This document shows, in pieces, positions 1 to 13,900 of a stretch of DNA of 64,000 nt. Under the pieces are notes generated by a model, which was given only the letters and a program-made list of their open reading frames with translations, did not search any database and was not told the origin of the DNA. Position 1 is the first letter of the stretch, and each line of letters begins with the position of its first letter. The stretch is from Bromus sterilis. Taxonomy: Eukaryota > Streptophyta > Magnoliopsida > Poales > Poaceae. Location: the NCBI GenBank assembly GCA_950022295.1, contig OX465600.1, forward strand, positions 9,176,001-9,240,000, in the 5' to 3' direction. The translations under genes were made by a program, and so were the position numbers.

Positions 1-948
1 AAAGATAAAAAACACACAACAACAAAAAGATAAGCAGGAAAAATCCTATGATGTGTTCTAAATTTTGAAAGTGGAGCGTGTTTATCTCCCACACAAAGTA
101 AGAAAGGATCTAACTTGTTACGAACAGCAAGCAAATCTAAAGAAAACTAAAAACAAAGCCTAAGAGCGAGACGCTCCAAGCATAGCACATAACGCATGAA
201 GTGATAAAAATATAGTGAGACGAAGGACGAACTGATGATTGTTGATGGAGAAGGGGATGCACGGGGGCATCCCCAAGCTTAGACGCTTGAGTATCCTTGA
301 ATATTTGTTGGGGATGCATGGGGGCATCCCCAAGCTTGAGCGCTTGACATTCCTGGATCTTCTTTCATCATCTTCCATCGCACACTTGAAAACTCCCTTC
401 ATACATAACTCATCATAAGCTGACTAGAGAGGTTAGTACCCTTAATAAATAATTTTTCCCACTGGATATAAAGATAATCTTGAATAGCTAATGTTTCTCA
501 AGAGTGCCAAAAAGTTTTTGCAAATAAAAAGCAAGCTTAAGGTTTGCAAAATTTAGGAGAGACAAAACATGGCAGAATCTGTGAAAAACAGAACAGCAGG
601 TAGTAAAGAATTTTTTAGGGATACTTATGCAACTCAAATAAAAAAACTCAGAACATACGGAAGTTTCGTAATTGTATAGATCATACTGTGTAAAAATTTC
701 AGCCCAAAAAGATGAACTGGGATTTTCCTGGAATTTTTCTGGTCACGAGGACAGAATCTGTTTCCTGGACAGCATGTCACAACTTTTACTTCCCTTGCCG
801 TAAGAGGCTATAACTTGGCACAAAACTGAAAAATAAAGATACAATGATGTTGCTACAGTAGTAACAATCATAAAGACACAACAAAAAGAAAAAAGAAAAA
901 CCTAAATTCGTTGCGGGCTGCCTCCCGAAAGCGCTTTCTTTTATGCCT

Positions 949-2991
949 TTAAGCTAGGTATGATGCAAAAGAAGAATCAAGTTTTATGAAGAGAAAGAGA
1001 ATAACTAGCCCGAGTAACGAACTCAAAAGGTAACTTGATTTTCTTTCTAGGGAAGTGTTCCATCCCCTTTTTGATAGGAATTGGAATTTTATATTCCCCT
1101 CTTTCATGTCAATAACCGCACCAACAGTGCGAAGAAAAGGACGTCCCAAAATAATTGGACACAAAGGTTCACACTCTATATCCATAACAATAAAATCAAC
1201 AGGAACATAGTTGTCATTGACAATGATAAGAACATCGTCGATCTTCCCCAAAGGTTTCTTTACGGAAGAATCAACAAGACGAACGCCAAAAGAACAAGGC
1301 TCAAAGGGCTTCAATTCAAACATATCAAATATTCTTTTGGGCATAACGGAGGTACTAGCTCCAACATCACATAAAGCATAGCAAGAGAAGTTATTTAATT
1401 TAATTTTGATCATAGGGTCCCAACCATCATCTAGCTTCCTAGGTATGGAGGCTTCTACTCTAAGCTTCTCCTCCCTAGCTTTGATGAGAGCATTTGTGAT
1501 ATGCTCCGTGAAGGCAAGATTAAGTGTGCTAGTGTGGGGGTCTCTAGACATTTTTTGTAATAAGCTAATAACTTCTGAGAGGGTGCAACTATCAAAGGTG
1601 ATAGTAGTGTCATCTAGGCTCACTTGTTTGAAACCCTCTATGTTCATAGGAGTTTCTTTTTCTACGGTTGAGGTATTAGCATCACCATTAATAGGTCCAA
1701 CGGGACTAGGAGTGCATTGGGTGCTAATAGTTTGAGTGTCCTCAACAATTTGGATAGTGGAAACTATGTGGTGTGTAGGAAGGCTCTTAATTCTATCCTC
1801 TTCCTCTTTTTATCTAGCCCATCTTTCTTTAAGTTTAGCCATCATCCTAATATTTTCATTAATTTGTAATTGGATAGCATTAATAGGAGTGGCCTTATTC
1901 TCCTCAAGGGGAGAGGTTCTAATTTTGAGCATCTCAATATCAAGGGCTAAGCTTTCTACCTTCAAAGAGAGATTATCTATTTTAGCTAATTTCTCCTCTA
2001 CGTTTTTGTTGAAGGCTTTTTGGGTAGTGATAAAGTCTCTAAGCATGCTTTATAATTCAGAGGAGGGGTTTTTGTTGCTAGGGTAGGTGTTGTTGTTCCC
2101 ATAGTTGGATGGAAACGGTCTAGGATTGCTAGCAAAATTTCCCCTATAAGCATTGTTGTTGAAGTTGTTTCTAGCAATAAAGTTCACATCTACTTGTTCT
2201 TGAGCAACCAAAGAATTTAAAGGAACATCATGAGGATCAATAGAGGGTTGCTTGGTAAGTAGAGACATAATTAAGTCAACTTTTTCATTGAGGGAGGTAA
2301 TTTCCTCGACAGAATTTACCTTCCTACCTGTTGGAGCGCGTTCGGTGTGCCATTGGGAATAATTGGTCATCATTTCATCGAGAAGCTTCGTGGCAGCACC
2401 AAGTGTAGTTGACATAAAGGTTCCTCCCGCGGCCGAATCTAACAGGTTCCGCGAGGTAAAGTTCAAGCCTGCATAAAAAGTATGGATAACCATCCAGGTA
2501 GTCAAACCATGTGTAGGGCATTTCTTAACAAGAGATTTCATTCGTTCCCAAGCTTGGGCAACGTGTTCTTTATCCAATTGCTTAAAATTCATAATATTAC
2601 TCCTCAATTGGATAATCTTAGCAGGTGGGTAGTACTTCCCTATAAAAGCATATTTGCACTTATCCCAAGAATCTATGCTATTCCTAGGCAAAGATTGAAA
2701 TCAGATTTTAGCATCTCCCCTTAAAGAGAAAGGAAAGAGCTTGAGCTTAACAACATCACCTTCTACTTCTTTGTACTTTTGCATATCACATAATTCAACA
2801 AAATTGTTCAAGTGTAAAGCGGCATCATCTCCAGCACCAGAGAATTGATCTCTCATAACAAGGTTTAGCAAAGCAGGTTTAATTTCATAAGAGGTAGCTG
2901 AAGTGGCAGGTGTGGCAATGGGAGTGCATATAAAGTCTTGGTTGTTGTGACTAGTGAAGTCACACAACTTGGTGTTTTCAGTGGAACCCAT
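949..2991 (-). pseudogene. Broken gag-protease frame of element 1
   Basis: One minus-strand frame begins at the ATG at 2991 (MGSTENTKLCDF) and reads through a retrotransposon gag domain (LNNFVELCDMQKYKEVEGD, SWDKCKYAFIGKYYP) into a retropepsin-like domain with CDVGASTSVMPKR and LGRPFLRTVGAVIDM. All pieces stay in the same frame but are cut by in-frame stops: a TGA where the relative at 18770 has Trp (near 2704), a TAA near 2047, and at least one more between 1648 and 1810. The sister copy at 17043-19081 reads through these positions, so they are lesions and not frame boundaries. The protease has DVGAS at the position where active retropepsins usually have D(S/T)GA. No polymerase domain follows. 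Confidence 0.85.
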
Positions 2992-3120
2992 AGTAGCAGC
3001 AAGTGTGGCAGATTTTTTTTCTAATTTTTGATAAAAGACACAAAAATAAAAACTGAAAGGTAAACTAACAAGACTAAAAAAAGTAAAGGGTAGTGTGCAA
3101 CTCCCCTATCTTAGCACCCG

Positions 3121-3141
3121 GAGTCCCCGGCAACGGCGCCA
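3121..3141 (-). promoter_or_regulatory. Primer-binding site of element 1 (tRNA-Asp)
   Basis: On the minus strand TGGCGCCGTTGCCGGGGA is complementary to the 3' end of plant tRNA-Asp(GUC). It lies ten bases inside the LTR end, the usual place for the minus-strand primer of an Athila-type element. Confidence 0.8.
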
Positions 3142-3151
3142 GAAATTCGCT

Positions 3152-4738
3152 TGATGGCTTCTCGCCCTTCGTTGGTTACCCCAAGTGGAAGGTTAAGATG
3201 TAGCGCAGCAGCGAGTTTCCCTCGGTGAAGATACCAAGGTTTGTCTCCAGTAGGACTCCAGAGATGATAAGTAGGTGTCAGCGGCGTGACTGACGTGGAC
3301 CTGCACACAGACACAGATAACTTTGTTCCCAACGAAGTTCAGAGAGGTTGTCAATCTCTCCGGTCTTGTTGTTCACAAAGGGTAAAACACAAGGGATAAT
3401 GATAGAAATTGAAAGTAAAAGCATAAAAGTAAAGATAGCGTGGAAACAGTAATAAGGATATGGACCAGGATACGTGATGTTCGCCAGTGATGTCTCTCTC
3501 CCAAAAGACGATAAAACTGCTATGCGTGGTAAACAAATTACAGAAGGGCAATTGACAGGATTATGAACGCACCGCAATGCTAACTATGCTACAAAACAAA
3601 GGAAGAGGCTCAAAAGCACGGGCAGTACGCCAATCATCCACCTTGAGATATCTATCCAGAACATCTCGCTGGTATTAAATTGCGAGCCCCACCCAAAGTG
3701 TAAACCCAAAGCAACAGACAACTGCATTAAAAAGAACCTTGCGTAAAGTAAACAATCCTTGCAACCGCGGTTACAAGCACCGTTGTTTTCCCCCTTGTGG
3801 CAACAACACATCCCCTAGACTCATGTTTCTATCACTCAAGCGTGTCATCGGGGGGCATGAACCCACAATCGAGCATAACGTTCCCTCTTGGAGTCACTAC
3901 CTACTACTTGGCCAAAGCAATAAACAACAACGGAGAACATGCAAGAATTACTTAGGAACAAAAATATAAGAGATAAAAACCAAATATATTACTCTATCAC
4001 AATCTGAACATAATCTCATAATCCATCAGATCCCATCACACTCAGCATAGCAATAGCAGAAAGATTACAAAAGTGCCTCGATCATGTAGGGCAGCTCACG
4101 AGGTCTAAACCATGAAGAACAAAGAGGGGAGGAGAACATCACATAGCTACTGATCACGGACCCATGGTCCAAGGAAAACTACTCACGAGACATCCGGGGA
4201 GCATCCATGGTGGAGAGGAGACTCCCGGAGGTCAATCCTCCCTCCGGCAGGGTGCCGGGAAGAGGTCTTCTGGTGCTCCCGATCTTGGAAGCGCGGCGGC
4301 GGAGGAACAGAGGCGAGTTTGCGAAATAGGGTTCTGTCTTCGGAGTTTCCCCGTGACGGAGAATAAATAGGTGAAGGGGGGGCAGCCAGAGGTGGACAAG
4401 GGGCCCCAGGCGCCCCCCTGGCGCGGCCAGGGGTGGGGCCGCGCCGGGTGGCCGCCTGGGCCCCCTAGCTCCCCTCTGGCCCCTCTCGGGTTCTTCGCAA
4501 AGCTTCCTGTACGCTGATTTTTCCTGTATTTTTCCCGGAATTTTTCTGGCACTTTTTATATGGGGGAAAACTGAAATAGAAAAACAGCAGAAAACAGGAA
4601 CTGGCACTGGGGTGCACTGAGTTAATAGGTTAGTCCAAATATGATCAAAAGTGTATGAAAGTGTATCTAGATCATAGCAATATCACACAAAACATGCATG
4701 GAGCAAGCAGAAATTATAGATACGTTTTGGACGTATCA
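3152..4738 (-). repeat. 5' LTR of Athila-like element 1
   Basis: This 1587-bp LTR in minus orientation starts TGATACGTCCAAAACG (at 4738) and ends in ATCA next to the primer site (at 3152). It matches the LTR at 19310-20971 over most of its length, including the last 120 bases before the outer end. The flank beyond 4738 (GGGGGCGGTGTG) continues the chromovirus LTR as found at 14218, which fixes the insertion boundary. The left copy of the target duplication lies outside the window. Confidence 0.85.
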
Positions 4739-5860
4739 GGGGGCGGTGTGCAGCGGCCGGAATTGAAGACGAACTCCGGTGGGGCAGAGGAAGAAGAAGG
4801 GCGCGATTCGCCGCCTCCGGTGCTTCCTGGCCCGAGCTTGAGGGTGGGGAAGACCTAGAGGAGGACGGCGGCGGTTCTGGACGCGGTCCCGGGGCTCGGC
4901 GAGGTGGTTGGCTGCGTGAGCTCACGCCGGCGCATCCATGGCGGCTCGGGCAGCGCGAGGGAGATGACCTAGGAGAGCACGAGGGAAGCGAGAGGGAGAA
5001 AAGAGGGAAGCTAGGGTTCGGGGTGCAGCCAGGGGAGAGGGAGGGGGGCTTATCTCGCCGGGGCTTCGCCGGATGGCCGCCAGGGTGGCGACCATGGTCG
5101 TGGCGCCATAGATGGCAGCCACGCACAGGGTGAACAGGGGAGGGAGCTAGGTGGGCTGATTTCGGGGGAGTTGGGCTGGGAGAGTGGGATGGCTTGGCCC
5201 ACAGGGAGGCAGGGGGTGGGCTCCATTTCTTTTATTGTTTCTTTTCTTTCCTTTGTTGTAATTGTTTTCTGTTTTAATTTCTTATAACTATTTTACAATT
5301 TATTACATTATGGTATAGGCACCATAATTAGTGTTATACCAGATACCAGTGCCACAAAAGTTTTGGAGACAAAATAAATTCATTTGATATTTCTTTTAAA
5401 TATTAAATGCCCAAAGTGAGGGTTTTTACCTACTGTTTGAATTGTTTAATTTATTTGCTAGCTCGACAAATGCCCAAGACCACATGGAAGTGATCCACTG
5501 AATATTTGGCATTTTTCAAAAGTGGTTGCACAATTTTAGGTTGACTTTTATTTTCCACCTTATTTTTAATATCATTCCAAAAGGGTTTAGGGTTTGGGTT
5601 TGATTTTCCACAACTTTCATATCCACATTTGAATAGGGTTTTGACTTAGGGTTTTGATTACAAGTGATCATGCATATGGAGCCTTGGCAACTGATCACCC
5701 CAAAACAAAGTTTGATTGTGATCAACACAAGTTTGAGGAAGGACAGGGAGCAACAGTGGTTAAACAACAGTGATGATCAACAGTGATTAGCAACAGTAAT
5801 TTGCAACAGTAATTTTCATTATCAAAAGTGTTACTGTTCCATAACACTGAGGGTGTTACA
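4739..5860 (-). repeat. 3' LTR of the chromovirus, part right of the element 1 insertion
   Basis: This stretch repeats 14218-15306 with scattered substitutions and small indels; the left copy has extra bases around 5070-5190. Its right end, TGTAACACCC on the minus strand, abuts a purine-rich tract, so it is the start of the 3' LTR. The rest of the LTR lies left of element 1 and outside the window. Confidence 0.88.
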
Positions 5861-5873
5861 AATCTCCCCCACT
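5861..5873 (-). promoter_or_regulatory. Polypurine tract of the chromovirus
   Basis: The minus strand reads AGTGGGGGAGATT directly before the LTR start TGTAACACCC. This is the expected plus-strand primer position. Confidence 0.75.
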
Positions 5874-5894
5874 ACAAGAATTCTTGTCGAGAAT

Positions 5895-8800
5895 TTAAGT
5901 GGTAGCGAGGAAAAGATCGGGGTATTCAATGCGAAGCCGATCTTCACGCTCCCAAGTTGCTTCATCTTCAGAATGATTTGACCACTAAACTTTGAGGAAC
6001 TTGGTGGTCTTGTTGCGGGTTTTGCGTTCAGACTGATCGAGAATGCGGCACGGATGTTCTTGATAAGTCAAGTCCTGCTGCAGCTCGATCATCTCATGTT
6101 CCACTTCACGAATAGGGTCCTTGAAGTAGCAACGGAGTTGCGACACGTGAAAAACATCGTGGACTTGAGAGAGGTTTGCCGGCAATTCCAAATGGTATGC
6201 CACCGGTCCACTTCTGGAAAGGATACAGAACAGACCAATGTAGCGAGGAGCTAACTTGCCTTTGATCCCGAAACGATGAGTGCCTCTCATGGGAGTGACA
6301 TGAAGGTAAGCTTGTTCACCGGGTTGATAGACCATTTCTTTGTGCTTGCGGTCATAGTTGCTTTTCTGGCGGGACTGAGCAGCTTTCAGATGTTCACGGA
6401 TAACGCGAACCTGATCTTCTGCGTGTTGTATGATGTCCGGACCAACGAGAGTTCGTTCCCCAGTTTCTGACCAATTCAGAGGGGTTCGACACTTACGTCC
6501 ATAGAGAACTTCGAAGGGGGCATCTTCAGACTAGCTTGATAGCTATTGTTGTACGAGAATTCAGCAAATGGAAGAGATTCCTCCCATTTCTTACCGAATG
6601 AGATGACAGAAGCTCGAAGCATATCTTCAAGCACTTGATTGACTCGTTCGACTTGTCCTTGCGACTGGGGGTGATAGGCGGTGCTGAAATTCAGGTGAGT
6701 GCCCATTGCTTCTTGGAAACTATCCCAAAATCTTGAGGTGAAAATACTGCCACGGTCTGAACTGATCTCCAACGGAATGCCATGGAGGGACACAATTTTG
6801 GAAACATACAAGTCTGCTAACTAACTAGCAGAGATCGTCTCCTTGAATAGCAGGAAGTGAGCAACCTTGGAGAATCGGTCGATGACGACAAAGATCGCAT
6901 CATGACCCTTCTGTGATCGCGGAAAACCGGTGACAAAGTCCATTTAAATCTTGTCCCATTTCCATTCAGGGATCGAGAGTGGTTGCAGAGTTCCAGCAGG
7001 TCTTTGATGTTCTTCTTTCACGCGACGGCAAACGTCACACTCGTCAACATATCGAGCGATGTCTTGCTTCATGTTAGACCACCAGTACCGCTGACGAAGG
7101 TCTTGGTACATCTTGGTACTGCCAGGGTGGATCGACAACGGGGTGTCGTGAGATTATTTCATGACGCGCGGGGTCAAGTTTAGATTGGGCTTACTCCTAG
7201 GGACCACTAAACAATTCTTGAAATACAACGTACCATCATCAGCAACAGTGAAGCATGATGGCTTTCCTCTAGCGATATACTTCTTGATCTTCTCGACATC
7301 AGAGTCACATGTTTGTATCCACTTGATGGTGTTGTCGAGGTCCGGCTCAACAACAAGGTTATTCACATACCCCTGTGGAACAATCTCAAGGTTTAGCTTG
7401 CGTAGCTCTTCATACAGAAGTGGTTGTTGTACTTGAACTTCAAGTTCACTACAGTAGGCTTTGCGGCTCAAGGCATCATCCACCACATTATCTTTGCCAG
7501 GGGTGTAAGAAATTCCCATGTTGTAGTCGGCTATTGTCTCGAGCCATCTCTGCTGGCGGAGATTCAGGTCGGGCTGAGTAAACAGGTACTTCAGGCTTTG
7601 GTGGTCGGTGTAGATATCGCAACGGTTACCGACGAGGTAATGTCGCCACGACTTCAATGCATAAATGACCGCTGCCAATTCAAGATCATGTGTTGGATAC
7701 TTATCTTCGTGAGCACGCAATTGACGAGAGCCATAAGCAATCACTTTGCGCTCTTGCATTAGGACACAACCTAATCCTTGAAGAGACGCGTCACAATATA
7801 TCACGAAGTCCTTCTGAGTATCAGGCGGAGCAAGCACTGGGGGAGAAGTGAGCTTGTCCTTGGGAGCTTGGAAACTTTCCTGACATTTATCAGTCCACTC
7901 AAACTTGACACCTTTGTGAAGCAGGTTGGTCAGAGGCCTGGCTATCTTGGAGAAGTTCTCGACGAAACGGCGGCAATAGCTGGCGAGTCCGAGGAAACTT
8001 CTGACTTGCTTGACAGTCTTGGGGGAGTCCAGTCCAGAATATCCTGGATACATTCTGGGTTGACAGCAATGCCATCCTTGGAAATCACGTGACCAAGGTA
8101 GGTCACTTCAGGAAGCCAGAACTCGCACTTAGAGTACTTAGCGTAGAGTTTGTGTTCTCGAAGCTTCTCCAGTATAAGACGAAGATGTTCAGCATGTTCT
8201 TCTTCATTCTTGGAGTATATTAAGATATCATCCAGATAAACCACGACAAACTTGTCGAGGTATTCCATGAATATATAGTTCATCAATCGGGAGAAAGTGG
8301 CTGGAGTATTCGTCAAGCCAAAGGACATGACAGTGTACTCATATGAACCATAGCGAGTAATGAAAGCGGTCTTCGGAATGTCCTCTTCACGGACTCGGAT
8401 TTGATGGTAACCCAACCTCAAGTCGAGTTTCGAAAACACCGTGGATCCAGCAAGTTGATCATACAGATCGTTGATCCGGGGAAGCGGATATTTGTTCTGG
8501 ATGGTGGCTTGGTTGATGGGTCGGTAATCTTGGACCAAACGATTTGTTCCATCGCTCTTCTTGACAAAGAGCGAAGGTGCTCCCCAGGAAGAGGAACTTG
8601 GGCGAATGAATCCTTTGTGAAGTGCTTCGTCGATCTCCTTCTTCAGTTCAAGGAGGTGGTGAGGTGGCATCTTATAGGGACACTTGGCAATAGGGACGGT
8701 GCCAGGCTTCAGGTCGATGACGAATTCCACCTCTCGGATCGGGGGTATTCCCGGGAGTTCTTCTGGGAAGACGTCGGGAAAATCATGAACGACTGGAACA

Positions 8801-10341
8801 TTCTCAATCCCGTCAAGAGGTGAGATATTCAGAGCATTCATCATATAGATCTGCGTTTCCGCATCTTGGGTAATTCGGGTGGTGTGGTTAACAATATCGC
8901 CAGAGGGGTGAAAAAGTTGGATAGAACTGGTGCCACAATACAGTGCGGCATCGTGGAATTTCAACCAATCCATGCCCAGAATGAGGTCTATGGTGGAAGA
9001 CTTCAGGAGGATGGGGGAAGCAAGGAACTCAATTCCTTCAATCTCGACGATGGTTTTGGGCACTATCTTGGAGGTGTGGCAATGGCCTATCGGGGTGCGG
9101 ACAACCATCGGTGGATCCATCTTTTCTACCATGAAGTTATGCGACAATGCAAATGCTTCTGACATGAATGAATGCGATGCTCCTGAATCAAATAAAACAG
9201 TAGCAGGTACTGAATTAACAAGAAGGGTACCCATCACGGTAGCAGGTTGCTCCTGAGCTTCTTCGACATTAATGTTGTAAGCATGTCCACGAGTGTGAGA
9301 AGAAGACCCAGTGTTAGTGTTATAGTTGGGGGTCCTGTTGTGGCCACGGCCATTTCCACGGCCAGCAGGGTGAACTACCAGTTGATTCTGTCGCTGGGGG
9401 CAGTCTCTGGAAAAGTGACCTGGCTGATGGCGCTTGAAGCATAGGCCATCTTGAGGACGGAGGGGTGCAGTCTCAGTCTTCGGCTGTCTCGGCGGAGGCG
9501 GAGGCAGACGGGGTGCAACATACGACGGCCTTGGTGCAGGGGCAGGTGGACGATACACACTGTGTGATAGCCAAACGCGTTGCTTCTGTGTTGTGCCCGA
9601 AGATGAGCCAACATCACGGGGGCACTTCAGCGAACCCCTGAACTTAGCCTGAGTGGTCTCAAGAGTGATAATCTGGTTCACCATAGTCGCAAAGTCGGGG
9701 AAGACATGCAGGGCCAGAGCAAGCTGGAGATCTGAGTTGAGTCCATCACGGAACTTCTCTTGCCTACTTGCATCATTTGGGAGGTCACTTGCAGCATAGC
9801 GGGAGAGGCGGAGGAATTCCCTCTGATATGCCTCGACAGTTTTGTTGCCCTGAACGAGGTTGCGGAACTCGGCCTTCATACGGTTCATAATCGCCTGGGG
9901 GACATAACGAGCACGGAAGGTAGTCTTGAAGTCATTTCAGGTGACGACAGTCCCTTCAACTAGCGAGCCCTTGTAGGTGTCCCACCACTGAGCAGCGGGT
10001 CCTCGCAGGAAATAGGACGCAAAGTTGACGTAATCAGCAGCACTCACATTAGCGAACTCCAGCTGACGAGTGATGTCACGAAGCCAATCATCAGCATCCA
10101 GCGGCTGTTCAGGTTGGTGGAAGAGAGGGGGGTTGAGACGCATGAAATCCCGCAGAGTAACCACAGGCGGTTGGTTCTGGTGCTGGTTATGGTTCTGATT
10201 CTGGTTCTGGAGATGATCTATGACTCCTTGCATAAACACTTGGTTCATCTGAAACTGCTGCATCATCGAGGCCATGTAGTCCAGCGGCGGAGGTGGATCG
10301 TTGGCACCACGACCACGACCACGACCACCACGACCAGCCAT
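5895..10341 (-). pseudogene. Gag-pol of a Tekay/Del-type gypsy chromovirus, multiply broken
   Basis: From the ATG at 10341 the frame gives: a glycine-arginine and Gln-rich gag; a zinc knuckle (CFKRHQPGHFSRDC, whose second Cys is Arg); protease (FDSGASHSFM); reverse transcriptase with VVYLDDILIYS; RNase H; an integrase zinc region (HPGSTKMYQDL to CDVCRRVK); the integrase core (SSDRGSIFTSRFW); and a C-terminal chromodomain (EATWEREDRLRIEYPDLF) ending at 5895. The chromodomain and RT sequence point to Tekay/Del. Visible breaks are stops near 9937 (Trp codon to TGA), 7154, 6944, 6815 and 5982, and frameshifts near 8050 and 6520. It cannot make a working polyprotein. Confidence 0.92.
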
Positions 10342-10992
10342 CCTACTAGAATTTAACAGGGGTATTTCAGCGATGAGAATTTAAACGAGATGTCGGAAAA
10401 GAGTAAGAGGTAAAACGACAACAAAGAGGAGGCGCGTATACATAGGAGTATTCATATAAGACATACACATCCACACATAGAATCAATCGAAAATCGGGCA
10501 GCGTAACGTCGTAGAAATTAAGGAAAAAGGACACACTAGGCGGCGCGCAGACCGCGGTAAGGATTACACGACGCGACATAGATTCCACTATGTCAATCAC
10601 GCCACAATAAAACTGTTGGCCACAGGAGTTAATGCCAGAGGACGCGCGGCCTGCCCAGAATGAGAATGGGATCCGCGGTCCGGGACCTGGGGTAGAACTC
10701 CTGCGACACGACTAAATCAATGGGGAAGCACCAAAACGCCGGGTGGAACCAAGAGAACGTGATCCTAATGTCAGAGTTTGTAAAACTTATCAGCAAGGAT
10801 AAGAGAGCAGAGTCCCAGAGCATAGGTAAGAAGAAAAGGATCCTAATACCATAGAGATCACACGTAGTGACATCGATGTGGACCCGTAAGCCAAACATTA
10901 AGTTAGAAAAATAGTTTTTCAAAGTCTAGACTCAACTTCGACCAGGTAGTGGTTGGGTGGCTTCCTACAGGCAGTCGGCTCTGATACCAACT
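10342..10992 (-). other. Chromovirus leader with tRNA-Met primer site
   Basis: This is the untranslated leader between the LTR end and the gag ATG. At 10975-10990 the minus strand reads TTGGTATCAGAGC, complementary to the 3' end of initiator tRNA-Met. No other gene is visible. Confidence 0.8.
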
Positions 10993-13900
10993 TGTGACGC
11001 CCCTAAAATCAATCCGTGTACAGTAATCCTACACGCAGGGTACACGGCTGAGGTTAGGGTGCCACGGTGAGAATATCACAGCACAACACTAAACACAAAA
11101 GGATAAACCAATATGTTACAATAAAGGGGTCACGCGGGCCCGAATACATAAGTTATACAAACCATAATATCTGAGTACAGACATAGTTAGTCAAGTCTTG
11201 CCTTAAGAAGGCTAGCACAAATAACATCAGAGATACAGATCGAAAAGGCAAGGCCTCCTGACTGGGAGCCTCCGAAACTACTCCTAGTCCTGGTCAGCGG
11301 GGGTCTCGACGTAGTAGTAACCGCCTCCGGGGTACTCCTGCTCATGGGCTCCAACGTCGACTGCAGCGGCCGATCAGGCAAAACATAAAGGGGGAAATAA
11401 AGCAAAGGTGAGTATCTAGCATACCCGCGAGTCTTACGTCCGCTACTAAGCATTATGCATGGTATCAAATGGAAAGGGGAGGCTGTATATAGTGGACTGC
11501 AAGATAGAAATGATAATAAGGGTAAGAAGCTAGGCCTATCGAAGACTAGCATCTTCTGACGTGTCTTGCAGCATGAGAAGAGAAACAGCCAACAGTTCAA
11601 TAACATGAATGTAATAACAATGCAACAGAAGTTGCTGCAACATTGTATAATAGTAAGTTGTAATGATTAATAATAATAATGCCTCCGAGTTCCCTTCCTC
11701 GACTCCCTGCGAGGAAGAAGACCCGGAACCATACAGTTTAATGGTAGTAGTTTATAGTGGTAGGATCCAGCTTCAGCATAAAGCGTCCTGTTACCGTGGA
11801 CACGACTATTCGAATAGATTAATCTTCCCTGCAGGGGTGCACTGGTGTGACTCTACGACGCTCGGATCTCCAGGGTGGCGTACACCTTGTTAGGGAACAC
11901 CCCACCTAAGCTATCCGACACAAAGTAGCCCATCCTTCGGCAATCAACAGAGAGGTCATCCGCCGGACTATATCCTATGTACGCCGGGCTTTGAAACCTA
12001 ACCCGAACGTACTCCTGCACGGTGCGTGACTGGCCGGTGAAGCAAAATCAAAGCAAATACAAATACACCACTCGAGCAAGAGAAGACAACACCACTTCCC
12101 GGCAATCAGCCCGCGATACTGCTGACGTCTGAAGACCCTCGAACGAGACTACGATGCAGGGGAGCCCACACTCCTTATCCCACATGTAGGTAGTGCGTAC
12201 AAGCCAAAAGGTTACTCAAGATATCTGCCGAACCATTTAGCATTTTAATTAACCTGCGTGACAACCTTTATTGTTGCCTCGACTTAACTGACACGCGGTC
12301 AACGACAACAGTCAGGACCACCAGTACATCGGCGCCTGCCCTGTCGTCCCACCAAGTCACTGCGGTTACCAACAAGGTGAACCGTCTCCTTACCTTGTCT
12401 CGCGTTTTCTCTTGGTAGAGCTCGACTTTTCGTAATTTGGTATCTCTCGCGAGATACGAGCAGGGGCCAAGCACGCCAGTAACGTCGGTCGTACCCTCCC
12501 TGTCGTTCCCGACGCAATACCGCTCGCGGGCACCGTTGGGTCGCCCGACTTCTTACCTTTAAGGACAACCGTACTCAGGTACCTAGAGCGGCTATACAGA
12601 GTCATCATCGAGTGGAGTACAAGGATTACTCCTTGATAGATCACACTTGAAGGTGGCTCGGCAGAGCCGAGCTAGGGGGGCCTTAGGTGGTGTCTGCATT
12701 GTACCGTACCTGTGCAGTTGTATATATTGTATCCGTGTTCACTCCCAGAGCGATCACGGCCCGCTATCTAATCCTAGCTAAGAATGCGCAGGGCTCACTG
12801 CTGAATAATGCATAAGTAATAATAGGCAGCATAGGATAAAGGAAAGGTACATCAAGGGGCGACAAAATCAGGCTATGCAATTGAATAGGATTGTAATCGT
12901 AGCAGCAGCAGTAACAATGCCTAGTGCAAGAAAGTACGGAAAGGTAGGCGATATCTGGGGAAGAGAATGGCTCTGCTTGCCTGGTAGCTCGACGGTAGGG
13001 GTAGGGTCGTCGATGAAGTAGTCGTACCCAGCAGCGGTGTAGTCAACGGCAGTCTCGGGGTCTACCGGAGATTAAGGGGGGAGGGAACAGTAAATACACA
13101 GCAATAATATACAAACATATGCATGACATGACAGATGAAATGTTTACGGGGTTCTAACGCAGTGCAATGTGTGATGCTCGGAGCGGAAAATCATCCGGGG
13201 ATGAATTACCAGCTCCGGGTGATTACCGGACAGGGTGTCCGAGAGGGGGGAAGATCATGCAGGAGGTGTCGTGGACATCCGACACACGTGTGGATGGTGT
13301 ATCCGGGTTAGTTGATCTATTCCGAACAACTTTCGTGTTCTGAATAAATTCATCCGGATACTTTGACAGTACCGGACAAATCATCGGACAGATGGCCCGA
13401 GGGGGGGATGTCGATGTTCGTTGTGTTAGAGGGGGGTGGTAGACCAATGGATAGCGTATCCGTATTTGTTGTATTTTTCTGATCAATTTTCATGTATAAA
13501 GTTTTTGAATCTGACTTACGGTTTAAAAGATATTCAATTTATAGTTTTAATTCAATTTTTAAATCATTTATATAATTATTTTTAATAATAAAACAGAGAC
13601 ATTATCCACAACAGTTTGACTGGTCAAACCTGACAGTGGGTCCCACATGTCAGTGACCCATTTTTTATAAATCAAATTTTATAAAAAAAACGGTGGGGTG
13701 GCCCACATGTCATGCACACATCAATATTTCATTTAATAAAACAATTGTCTCAGGGGGGCCCATGTGTCATACACTCTAAGCTAATAACCCAGTTAATTTT
13801 ATTTTAACAGGCCAGGGCCCACTAGTCAGTGACATGAGGGGGGTTTTCTCCTGTTTAGCAACTTGATTAGGCACTAATCATGGGCGGACCCATTGGTCAG

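Larger units (their letters stand above)
1..3151 (-). mobile_element. Internal region of Athila-like gypsy element 1 (3' end outside window)
   Basis: Reading right to left, this follows the LTR at 3152-4738: a tRNA-Asp primer site, a gag-protease reading frame (2991 to 949), then about 900 bases of non-coding DNA that run off the left edge. The non-coding part (about 30-480) closely matches 16100-16520 of element 2, so both belong to one family. No reverse transcriptase, RNase H or integrase is visible, which fits the gag-pro-only, non-autonomous elements common in wheat-tribe genomes. The element sits inside the 3' LTR of the chromovirus to its right, so it is the youngest of the three nested elements. 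Confidence 0.85.

Noticed and set aside
4683..5126. Pro/Ser/Arg-rich frames in the chromovirus LTRs (also near 14075-14673)
   Set aside because: They lie within LTRs, cross an insertion border in one copy, and have only low-complexity composition.
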